A stretch of 8,498 nt of DNA from Treponema sp. (GTDB lineage Bacteria > Spirochaetota > Spirochaetia > Treponematales > Breznakiellaceae), in assembly GCA_031268125.1 (NCBI GenBank), contig JAIRXT010000150.1, forward strand, positions 1-8,498, in the 5' to 3' direction. The notes under the pieces were generated by a model that ran no database searches, was not told the DNA's origin, and worked only from the letters and a program-made list of their open reading frames with translations. The translations under genes were made by a program, and so were the position numbers. Below are positions 1 through 5,513 of the stretch, piece after piece. The stretch's first letter is position 1, and each line of letters begins with the position of its first letter.

Positions 1-213
1 ATGACCCTGTACCTCTCCCTGGGCACGGGCCTGCCCACCCTGGTGGGAAACATTCTGGGGGGCTTTATCGTAGAGTACTTCGGCTACCCCGCCCTTTACG
101 GCAGTTATACCGTTTTCGCTGTCATGGCCGCAGTGTTGTACCACATCATCCGCATTAAACTTGGCCCGCAACGTTCCGCCGGGGCCGGAAAATTGCCGGG
201 AAAACGCATGTAG
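1..213 (+). CDS. MFS-type transporter, C-terminal end (partial)
   Basis: This is the 3' end of a gene that enters from the left edge; the ATG at base 1 is probably an internal methionine. The 70 visible residues contain two hydrophobic stretches, about residues 9-30 and 33-51. They are separated by a short loop with the G-G-F-I-V-E-Y-F-G-Y pattern common between the last two helices of major facilitator transporters. A basic, glycine-rich tail without hydrophobicity follows (about residues 52-70) and would lie in the cytoplasm. This fits helices 11 and 12 of a 12-helix secondary transporter, perhaps of the LacY-like or phenylpropionate-permease-like branch. The substrate cannot be told from so little sequence. 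Composition is GC-rich, like the genes beyond 1918 and unlike the AT-rich gene that follows about 100 bases downstream. Confidence 0.6.
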   Translation: MTLYLSLGTGLPTLVGNILGGFIVEYFGYPALYGSYTVFAVMAAVLYHIIRIKLGPQRSAGAGKLPGKRM

Positions 214-252
214 AATCTGCCTCCGCTATCTTCAATACGCCGACATATTGCC

Positions 253-275
253 GGCGGCATGAGGCGCCATTTTTA
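253..275 (+). terminator. weak possible terminator after the MFS gene
   Basis: A short GC stem (GGCG at 253-256 with CGCC at 265-268) is followed directly by ATTTTTA. It lies 40 bases after the MFS stop codon, where a terminator would be expected. The stem is only four base pairs, and other pairings of this GGC/GCC-rich stretch are possible, so the call is weak. Confidence 0.25.
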
Positions 276-317
276 TACGCTATTGACATTATGACATTAT
301 CATGGAAGATATATAAA

Positions 318-1532
318 ATGAAGAATATACTTATTATTTCTTTTGATACGATCAACAATGAGGAATATCCCGCATCATATTCTATAGCATCGCTACTTGC
401 TTCTTTAAAATCTGACACATCAGAAAAAATGAATATAGTACACTGGCCTTTCAATACTTTAGAAAACGATTTCGAGCAGAAATTATACAACAAACTTAAA
501 TTAAATAATATAAATCAATTTGAAAGAATTGCAATATCTGTTTTCGTTTGGTCCGAATTGATTGTTAGAAAATTATTGGAAAGTGAATACTTTATAAATT
601 ATAGAGGAATAATCATTTTGGGCGGCAGACAGATTATTGGCGAGGAAAATAATTTGATAAATGATTATCCTCGCTGTAAAATATTTGTCATTGGATATGG
701 GGAGAATATTATTAAAGATGCAATCTCCATGAATATTGATAAACCAAAATTTTTATATGGAAATTCTAAAGATTTAAATTTTCCATCACCCTATCTTACA
801 AATGAGTTATCTGTTCTGGAAAATCAGAAAATGGTTAGGATGGAAACCAAAAGGGGATGTCCATATTCATGCGATTTTTGTGCGCATAGGGATCTGACTG
901 ATAACAAGGTGTATGATTTCCCGTATGACCGTATTAAATCCGAATTAGATTTATTCAAGCAAAAGAGAGTAGAAAAGATAAACATTATTGATCCCATATT
1001 TAATTTTGGAAATGAATATTTAAATATTTTAGACTATATTTATAACAATAAAATCAATTCAAAAATATCTCTTCAAGCCAGGTTTGAGCAAATTAAAGGG
1101 GAAAATGGTCGCAGATTTATTGATATGTGCGGCAAGCTAAATATTGTTTTAGAATTTGGTGTTCAATCATTAATAGAAAAAGAGTATAATAGCATTGGCA
1201 GAGAAAATGACATTGAAAATATTACAAGAATTGTAAAAGACTTAAATAAGAAAGGAATTGATTACGAAATATCAATCATATATGGATTGCCCGAGCAATC
1301 GCCAAAGACATTCCAGGAAACGATTGATCGTTTGGCATCAATGGAATGCAAGAGTATAAAGGCGTATCCATTGATGCTTTTAAAAGGGACAAAATTATAT
1401 AAAAATAAAGAAAAATGGAACTTAAAAGAAAAAATATTTGAAAATATTCCATTGGTAATTGAAAGTAATTCTTTTTCAGAAAAAGAATGGGAAAAAATGA
1501 AAAAAATTGCAGAACAATTTAGAGAAAAATAA
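318..1532 (+). CDS. AT-rich radical SAM protein with a B12-binding-like N terminus
   Basis: Probable radical SAM enzyme of the B12-binding-like architecture, 404 residues; reaction and substrate unknown. The [4Fe-4S]/SAM motif C-x3-C-x2-C is clear (C181, C185, C188, in GCPYSCDFC). Other family hallmarks follow: D-P-I-F-N-F near 225-230, E-F-G-V-Q-S at 279-284, Y-G-L-P-E-Q at 322-327 and an L-x-x-G-T-x-L segment near 354-360. Residues 1-140 resemble the Rossmann-like cobalamin domain (GG at 102-103, GYGEN at 126-130), but the cobalamin-ligand motif D-x-H-x-x-G is absent, so B12 binding is doubtful. The ATG at 318 was chosen over the one at 291 because it has a GGAAG at 304-308, nine bases upstream, and gives the typical start MKNILIISFD. 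The gene is about 30% GC with many AAA, ATA and AGA codons, against about 58% GC around it. With the attC-like element just after the stop it looks horizontally acquired. Confidence 0.85.
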   Translation: MKNILIISFDTINNEEYPASYSIASLLASLKSDTSEKMNIVHWPFNTLENDFEQKLYNKLKLNNINQFERIAISVFVWSELIVRKLLESEYFINYRGIIILGGRQIIGEENNLINDYPRCKIFVIGYGENIIKDAISMNIDKPKFLYGNSKDLNFPSPYLTNELSVLENQKMVRMETKRGCPYSCDFCAHRDLTDNKVYDFPYDRIKSELDLFKQKRVEKINIIDPIFNFGNEYLNILDYIYNNKINSKISLQARFEQIKGENGRRFIDMCGKLNIVLEFGVQSLIEKEYNSIGRENDIENITRIVKDLNKKGIDYEISIIYGLPEQSPKTFQETIDRLASMECKSIKAYPLMLLKGTKLYKNKEKWNLKEKIFENIPLVIESNSFSEKEWEKMKKIAEQFREK

Positions 1533-1545
1533 AACTAAAAAACGG

Positions 1546-1687
1546 CACATAACAGGACTGTTTACGCTTCGCTCCCACGTTCAACTTCACCCACATTTTG
1601 CCAGCCCTGGAAATGCTACGCATTTCCTTATCCGGGCCGCCATCGGACTAAAGTCCGCAACGTCGTAAACAGCCGGAACGTTATGCG
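1546..1687 (+). repeat. attC-like integron cassette recombination site
   Basis: A 142-bp element begins 13 bases after the radical SAM stop codon. Outer arms CATAAC (1548-1553) and GTTATG (1680-1685) pair, and so do inner arms CTGTTTACG (1558-1566) and CGTAAACAG (1664-1672). Unpaired spacers of 4 and 7 bases separate outer from inner arms. This is the R''-L''...L'-R' layout of integron attC sites. The outer 7-mers ACATAAC and GTTATGC each miss the RYYYAAC/GTTRRRY consensus by one base. The order (AAC-type core next to the gene, GTT-type core last) is the normal cassette orientation. The interior holds two further hairpins, GGAAATGC-TAC-GCATTTCC at 1609-1627 and CGGACT-AA-AGTCCG at 1644-1657, plus ACGTT/AACGT extending the inner stem. 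No integrase gene is in the window. A non-integron dispersed structured repeat remains possible. Confidence 0.55.
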
Positions 1688-1773
1688 AAATCAGCAATTC
1701 CGAATTCAAAATTCCAAATCCGAAAAGAGCCGTAAAAAATCACCGGGGATCCTGTCGGCTGGAAAAATCCGGG

Positions 1774-1834
1774 GCCCCTCCCCCTAAATAAAACTAACAT
1801 TGCTTAAGGGGGGGGTAATCAAGGGGGCTTTTTT
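1774..1834 (+). terminator. probable rho-independent terminator of the radical SAM gene
   Basis: GCCCC at 1774-1778 can pair with GGGGC at 1824-1828, and CCCCCTAA at 1780-1787 with TTAAGGGGG starting at 1804. The structure is followed immediately by TTTTTT at 1829-1834. The stem is interrupted by an internal G-rich bulge, so the exact fold is uncertain, but stem plus T-run on the + strand fits termination of rightward transcription. Confidence 0.5.
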
Positions 1835-1852
1835 GCTAAAAGTAAAATTGCT

Positions 1853-1878
1853 GGGTCAAGGCCCGCGGGCCTTGACCC
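1853..1878 (-). terminator. 26-bp perfect palindrome, probable terminator of the symporter operon
   Basis: GGGTCAAGGCC at 1853-1863 is exactly complementary to GGCCTTGACCC at 1868-1878, with a CGCG loop that is itself self-complementary. The stem is very stable. It lies 40 bases past the symporter stop codon on the minus strand and is followed on that strand by AGCAATTTTACTTTT. The T-tract is not directly attached, so this is either an imperfect terminator or a 3'-end-protecting hairpin. It could act in both directions. Confidence 0.5.
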
Positions 1879-1917
1879 TTTGTGGTAGCGGGCCCCCCCC
1901 TTAGAATCTTCGGCCGC

Positions 1918-3306
1918 TTACTTTGACTTGGCTTTTTTCTTAATGTCCTTGAGGTAGTACTGTTCGCCGGAAAAATACTCCCGGGTAAGTTTTACGATCA
2001 GGGGGCTCAGCACCAGGATGGTGATCATGTTGGGCAGGATTATCAGGGCGTTGGTCAGGTCCAGCACGGCCAGTATTGCTTCCAGGCTGAAGAAGGCTCC
2101 CAGCATGATGCTGAGGGTGTAGATTATCCGGGTATACTTGGAGATTTTGGTGTTAAAGAAAAATTCCACCAGTTTTTCACCGTACCAGATAACCGCGATA
2201 ATGCTGGACATTACAAACAGGAAAAGGGAAATGGTAACAATATAACCGCCGGCGGTGCCCAGGACCTTTTGAAAGGCTACGGAGGGCATGGTAAGGGCTA
2301 GACTGGGGGGAATATCTTTCCATACGCCGCTGGTGAGTACCACCAAGCCGGACATGGTACAGACGGTTCCGTCTATCAGAACCTCAAAAACGCCCCACAT
2401 GCCCTGGCGTACCGGATGATCGGTAATGGCGGCGGCGTGGGCGATGGGGGCGGAGCCCATGCCCGCCTCGCAGGAGTAGGTGGCCCGGGCCAGACCCCAG
2501 CGGATGGCCATAGAGACTCCCGCGCCGATAAAGCCCCCGGTGGCGGCGGTTCCGGTGAAGGCGCTCTTAAAGACCAATGCCAGGCTGGGGAACAGATTCC
2601 CGATATGGGCGATGATTACGATGATGGAACCGGCGATATACAACAAGCACATGATGGGGACCATCTTATCGGCCACTTTTGCTACCCGGATAAGGCCGCC
2701 TAGAACTACGGAACCTACCAGTACCATAAGGATGATGCTGCTGACGTACTTATTGACCCCCAGGGCTTCGGCGTTTTGAATGAGCGAAATGGACTGGGTG
2801 GCAATGGAGGGCAGATAGTATACCATAGCCACCAGCGCCCCGGCCCGGGCTACCACGCGGCCCACGGATTTTAAGGGGAAGCCCTTGGTCATGTAGTAAC
2901 CGGGGCCGCCGACATAGTGGCCGTCGGCGTTCTGTTCCCGGTAGTAGACTCCCAGCACTACTTCCGAAAACTTGGTGGCCCCCCCGATTATGAAGATGAC
3001 CCACATCCAGAACAGGGCGCCGGGGCCGCCGAAGGCTATGGCCGCAGAAACCCCCACGATGTTGGTGGCGCCGATGGTGGAGGCCATAGCGGTGGCGGCG
3101 GCCTGGAAGGGGCTTACCGTGCCGATCCCCTTGCCTTTGTCAAATAGCTTGCCGAAGGTCTGTTTGACGATGTAGGGCAAGTGCCGGATTTGGAAAAAAT
3201 TCAGCCGGATGGTAAGGAAAATGCCCCCGCCCACCAGCACGATCAGGAAAAGGACATTCCAGAAGAACCCCGAAATGGCCCCAACTACCCCAAAAAAGGC
3301 TTCCAT
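1918..3306 (-). CDS. alanine/glycine:cation symporter (AGCS family)
   Basis: Integral membrane symporter of 462 residues that would import alanine, glycine or a similar small amino acid with Na+ or H+. About eleven hydrophobic segments are visible. The family signature is strong around residues 78-104, where a TNIVGVSAAIAFGGPGA segment is followed by LFWMW, and continues as ATKFSEVVLGVYYRE near 110-124 and YVGGPGYYM near 131-139. The usual G-T-G-N of the substrate-binding loop reads G-A-T-N here (about 79-82), which may affect specificity. The open frame begins at a GTG at 3315, but AAGGAG at 3315-3320 overlaps that codon and sits eight bases before the ATG at 3306, so the ATG is used. It lies 48 bases after the amidohydrolase gene on the same strand, with no clear promoter between, so the two are probably co-transcribed. 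Exact substrate unknown. Confidence 0.93.
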   Translation of the reverse strand: MEAFFGVVGAISGFFWNVLFLIVLVGGGIFLTIRLNFFQIRHLPYIVKQTFGKLFDKGKGIGTVSPFQAAATAMASTIGATNIVGVSAAIAFGGPGALFWMWVIFIIGGATKFSEVVLGVYYREQNADGHYVGGPGYYMTKGFPLKSVGRVVARAGALVAMVYYLPSIATQSISLIQNAEALGVNKYVSSIILMVLVGSVVLGGLIRVAKVADKMVPIMCLLYIAGSIIVIIAHIGNLFPSLALVFKSAFTGTAATGGFIGAGVSMAIRWGLARATYSCEAGMGSAPIAHAAAITDHPVRQGMWGVFEVLIDGTVCTMSGLVVLTSGVWKDIPPSLALTMPSVAFQKVLGTAGGYIVTISLFLFVMSSIIAVIWYGEKLVEFFFNTKISKYTRIIYTLSIMLGAFFSLEAILAVLDLTNALIILPNMITILVLSPLIVKLTREYFSGEQYYLKDIKKKAKSK

Positions 3307-3314
3307 ACTGCACA

Positions 3315-3320
3315 CTCCTT
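3315..3320 (-). promoter_or_regulatory. ribosome binding site deciding the symporter start
   Basis: AAGGAG on the minus strand, eight bases upstream of the ATG at 3306 and immediately next to the alternative GTG at 3315. The spacing rules out the GTG. Confidence 0.75.
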
Positions 3321-3326
3321 TATATG

Positions 3327-3342
3327 AAGGGCTTAAACCCTT
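3327..3342 (-). other. intercistronic hairpin between amidohydrolase and symporter
   Basis: AAGGG at 3327-3331 and CCCTT at 3338-3342 form a small stem around CTTAAA in the 48-base gap between the two genes. No T-run follows on the minus strand, so it is not a terminator. It could affect mRNA stability or relative expression. It is weak enough to be chance. Confidence 0.3.
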
Positions 3343-3354
3343 GCATCCACGGTT

Positions 3355-4476
3355 TTACAGAGGATCGTCCGCCAAGGCCCGGTAAAGATCCGCCACGGTG
3401 GGGATGATCTCATCGTTAAAATCGAACTGGGCGGTATGAATGGGGGAACGTCCTTCACCGGCGCCCACCCAAAACATGGCCCCCCTGGTCCGCTTGGTGT
3501 ACCAGGCAAAATCTTCGGAACCCCGGGCAGGGCTGCCTACTTCCACGGTCGTAAAGCCCAACTGCCGGGCAGCCCGGTGTACCCTGGCGGCGCTTTCGCT
3601 GTGGTTATGCAGCGCAGGGACGCTGTCGCAGAAATCGAAGCTGCATTCCAGGCCGTAACGGGCCGCTTCCTCCCTGGTCTTTCCTTCGATTTTTTGCTTG
3701 AGATCCTCCAGTTCGCTGTCAAACTGGCTGCGGATGGTCAGCATCAGGCGGCCTTCGCTGGCGGACATGCCGAAGGCTTCTTTCCCGGCATTGATGCCGA
3801 TGACCGTGCAGAGTACCAGCCCCCGGTATTGGGAGGGTTCGATGAACGCGTTGATGCTGCCGATGATCTCCGCAATGGCGAAGCAGGGGTTCCGCCCGTC
3901 TTCGGGCTGGCTGGCGTGGGCGGGAATGCCCTTCAGGCTGATGATCATACCGGTGGAGCCGCAGCTTGCGATGCCGTCCATGACGGCGATGCTGTGAACC
4001 GGCATACCCGGAACATTGTGGCAGGCAAAAACTTCGGCAATTCCCTCTTCTTCCATCAGGGGGGCGCATTCAAAACCGCCCTGAACCGTTTCTTCCGCAT
4101 GCTGAAACACAAAATAGATGTTTTTATCGGCGCCGTGTTTGCTTACGTCCAAGGCAAACCCGGCCAGGCTTGCGCTATGGCCGTCGTGGCCGCATTTATG
4201 GGCTACGCCGGGGAACTGGGAGCCGTAGGGAAGCGTAATGGTCTCGTCGATGGGCAGGGCGTCAAAATCCGCCCTAAAGGCTATGGCCGGCCGGTCTTTC
4301 CCGGCCCGGTACCGGGCGTAGAACCAGTATCCCTTGTCTACCACCTCAAGGGAACTGTGCTGGTGCAGGAAGCCAATCAGATGCCGTTTAGTCCAGGTTT
4401 CCCGGCAGGCCAGTTCCGGATGATGATGAAGTTCATGGCGCAGAGCCACGGCAAGGTCCAGATGCCTTTTTTCCAT
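3355..4476 (-). CDS. M20D-family metal-dependent amidohydrolase / aminoacylase
   Basis: Cytoplasmic metallo-amidohydrolase of 373 residues, of the type that hydrolyses N-acyl amino acids, hippurate-like conjugates or related amides. Visible M20D hallmarks, in order: RADFDALPI (68-76), the metal-binding KCGHDGH (94-100; C95, H97), catalytic and metal-binding E128-E129, H153 in CHNVPG, H187 in the dimerisation-domain segment PAHASQ, G-S-E-D-F-A-W (319-325) and H347 near the C terminus. All expected ligands are present, so it should be active. Length is slightly below the usual 380-400 because the N terminus is short. No signal peptide is seen. The ATG at 4476 is preceded by AAGGGA eight bases upstream. 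It is the first gene of a pair with the symporter, which suggests release and uptake of small amino acids. Annotation pipelines often call such proteins amidohydrolase, hippurate hydrolase or IAA-amino-acid hydrolase; the substrate cannot be chosen from sequence. Confidence 0.9.
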   Translation of the reverse strand: MEKRHLDLAVALRHELHHHPELACRETWTKRHLIGFLHQHSSLEVVDKGYWFYARYRAGKDRPAIAFRADFDALPIDETITLPYGSQFPGVAHKCGHDGHSASLAGFALDVSKHGADKNIYFVFQHAEETVQGGFECAPLMEEEGIAEVFACHNVPGMPVHSIAVMDGIASCGSTGMIISLKGIPAHASQPEDGRNPCFAIAEIIGSINAFIEPSQYRGLVLCTVIGINAGKEAFGMSASEGRLMLTIRSQFDSELEDLKQKIEGKTREEAARYGLECSFDFCDSVPALHNHSESAARVHRAARQLGFTTVEVGSPARGSEDFAWYTKRTRGAMFWVGAGEGRSPIHTAQFDFNDEIIPTVADLYRALADDPL

Positions 4477-4541
4477 GCTGCATTCCCTTGTAAGAGCGTA
4501 TTGGCAAAAGTTGGCCGGAAGCCAGCCAAAACAATGTGGGT

Positions 4542-4570
4542 ATTTTAAGATTTTTTAGCCGGGCTTTCAA
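4542..4570 (-). promoter_or_regulatory. sigma70-type promoter for the amidohydrolase-symporter pair
   Basis: On the minus strand, TTGAAA (4565-4570) and TAAAAT (4542-4547) are separated by exactly 17 bases. Each box matches the consensus at five of six positions. The expected transcription start near 4535 would leave a leader of about 60 bases before the ATG at 4476. The region upstream is very AT-rich, which could act as an UP-like element. Confidence 0.65.
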
Positions 4571-4585
4571 GATGTTTATTCATTT

Positions 4586-4622
4586 TTTATACGGTATTTG
4601 CAAATTTTGCGATATTTATACG
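4586..4622. repeat. direct TTTATACG repeats flanking a GCAAA-T-TTTGC palindrome
   Basis: TTTATACG occurs at 4586-4593 and again at 4615-4622, 29 bases apart, on the + strand. Between them lies the 11-bp palindrome GCAAATTTTGC at 4600-4610. The block sits upstream of the amidohydrolase promoter and after the last Rrf2 gene, where an activator or repressor site could lie. A third TTTATACG is at 272-279 in front of the radical SAM gene. Function is unproven. Confidence 0.35.
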
Positions 4623-4650
4623 ATTTTTATGAGGGGAGAAGCCTCTGTCT

Positions 4651-5085
4651 TTAGATAAAATACATAAAGGATTCTTCAATGTCGCCGGTACAGATTATTT
4701 CGGAAAGGGACTTTTTGTTGATCACCCTGGCGATTCCCTCGTTCATCCGGTCAAACACGGCGGTTCTGATACAGCGTTGAAGCCGGGTTTCCGGTATGTC
4801 GGGAAGGGGCGGGTCTACCACCAGCATGTCGCCTTCCAGCACCCGCAGCACGTCCCCCAGGATTATGTCCCGGGCCGGCCGGCTCAGGGTATAGCCGCCG
4901 GAAGCGCCTTTGACGGACCGGATAAAACCGGAACGCCTGAGTATTATGGCCACCTGTTCCATGTAACGGATTGAAATACCCTTCCGCCCGGCCACCACCG
5001 CCAGGGGTATGTGGGATTCGCCGGTATGTTCGGCCAAATCAATAAGAAGCCTGATTCCATAACGGCCCCGGGTGGAAATTTTCAT
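4651..5085 (-). CDS. Rrf2-family regulator without the Fe-S cysteines (CymR-like)
   Basis: DNA-binding regulator of 144 residues. The N terminus MKISTRGRYGIRLLIDLA is the classic Rrf2/CymR opening. A winged helix-turn-helix spans about residues 1-80, with recognition-helix region SIRYMEQVAIILRRSGFI, wing KGASGGYTLSRP and dimerisation-helix start GDVLRVLEGD. Where IscR has three cluster cysteines this protein has a proline-rich stretch (DPPLPDIPE) and one cysteine (RCIRT); a second is near the C terminus (IICTG). An IscR-like [2Fe-2S] cluster is therefore unlikely. It is closer to CymR-type regulators, which sense sulfur status through protein partners or thiol oxidation. Its ATG overlaps the stop of the preceding Rrf2 gene as ATGA, so translation is coupled. 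It is the last gene of the sulfur-amino-acid operon. Role in cysteine or methionine control is inferred from family and position. Confidence 0.88.
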   Translation of the reverse strand: MKISTRGRYGIRLLIDLAEHTGESHIPLAVVAGRKGISIRYMEQVAIILRRSGFIRSVKGASGGYTLSRPARDIILGDVLRVLEGDMLVVDPPLPDIPETRLQRCIRTAVFDRMNEGIARVINKKSLSEIICTGDIEESFMYFI

Positions 5086-5513
5086 ATCGTATACTCCACT
5101 TGATCCATGATTTTATAAGAATGGACCAGATCCTCCAGCGAGAGCGAATCGATACAGCCGCAAATTTCATCGTATAGTTCTACCCAGGTCTGCCGGGACC
5201 CGCAGGTACCCCGCAGGGGGCAGACGTCGACGCTGATACATTCCACCGGTTCCAGGGAACCTTCCACGGCCCGCAGAATATCCCCCACGGTAATCTTTCC
5301 CGGGTCCCTCCCCGGCACATACCCCCCCTGGGGGCCCCGGAACCCCAGCACAATCCCCGCCTTCCTGAGGGGGATAAAAAGCTGTTCCAGGTAGCCTTCC
5401 GATATGCCCGTGTTTTCCGCAATGATCCGGGTGCTGGTGTACTCCCCCGCCGGCAGCAGGGCCATGTACAAAAGGGCCTCCAGGGAGTAGCGCCCTTTGG
5501 TAGAAATTCTCAT
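5082..5513 (-). CDS. Rrf2-family regulator with IscR-type C-x5-C-x5-C motif
   Basis: DNA-binding regulator of 143 residues, distinct from but related to its downstream neighbour. It opens with MRISTKGRYSLEALLYMA, followed by the helix-turn-helix (GISEGYLEQLFIPLRKAG), the wing GPQGGYVPGR and GDILRAVEGS. Next comes VECISVDVCPLRGTC, in which three cysteines are spaced C-x5-C-x5-C exactly as in IscR, so a [2Fe-2S] or related redox-sensitive centre is likely. The IscR histidine ligand three residues after the last cysteine is arginine here (C-G-S-R). Cluster chemistry may therefore differ, or another residue supplies the fourth ligand. A longer frame starts at a GTG (5537), but the ATG at 5513 gives the conserved N terminus and overlaps the stop of the PLP-enzyme gene as ATGA. 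The gene sits between a sulfur-amino-acid enzyme and a second Rrf2 gene, which points to sulfur, cysteine or Fe-S sensing. Confidence 0.9.
   Translation of the reverse strand: MRISTKGRYSLEALLYMALLPAGEYTSTRIIAENTGISEGYLEQLFIPLRKAGIVLGFRGPQGGYVPGRDPGKITVGDILRAVEGSLEPVECISVDVCPLRGTCGSRQTWVELYDEICGCIDSLSLEDLVHSYKIMDQVEYTI

Larger units (their letters stand above)
1533..1917. other. 385-bp convergent intergenic region
   Basis: This gap separates the converging radical SAM and symporter genes. From left to right it holds the attC-like element, a mixed AT-rich stretch with short AATTCC-type repeats (about 1688-1740) and a C-run/G-run hairpin ending in T6. A perfect 26-bp palindrome and a C8 run just before the symporter stop codon follow. 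I see no convincing coding sequence in it. Confidence 0.7.

Noticed and set aside
283..315. TTGACA at 283-288 as the -35 box of a promoter for the radical SAM gene
   Set aside because: The best downstream -10 matches (GATATA at 308, TATATA at 310) are at spacings of 19 and 21 and overlap the start codon region, so transcription would begin at or after the ATG at 318. The match is probably chance in AT-rich DNA.
291..317. ATG at 291 as the start of the radical SAM gene
   Set aside because: No ribosome binding site precedes it, and the nine extra residues are atypical. The ATG at 318 has GGAAG at nine bases and the expected hydrophobic first strand.
1688..1740. Short AATTCC/AAATCC repeats as a CRISPR-like or tandem array
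   Set aside because: The units are only six to eight bases, irregularly spaced and within about 40 bases, with no spacer structure.
3436..4548. Long + strand open frame of 370 codons opposite the amidohydrolase
   Set aside because: It is the antisense of a clear M20D gene in GC-rich DNA, has low-complexity G/A/V/P composition and shows no recognisable domain. The same holds for the other long frames opposite the symporter, PLP enzyme and ProRS genes.
4631..4645. GAGG...CCTC hairpin after the last Rrf2 gene as a terminator
   Set aside because: The stem is four base pairs and no T-run follows on the minus strand. The operon may end elsewhere or read into the next promoter region.
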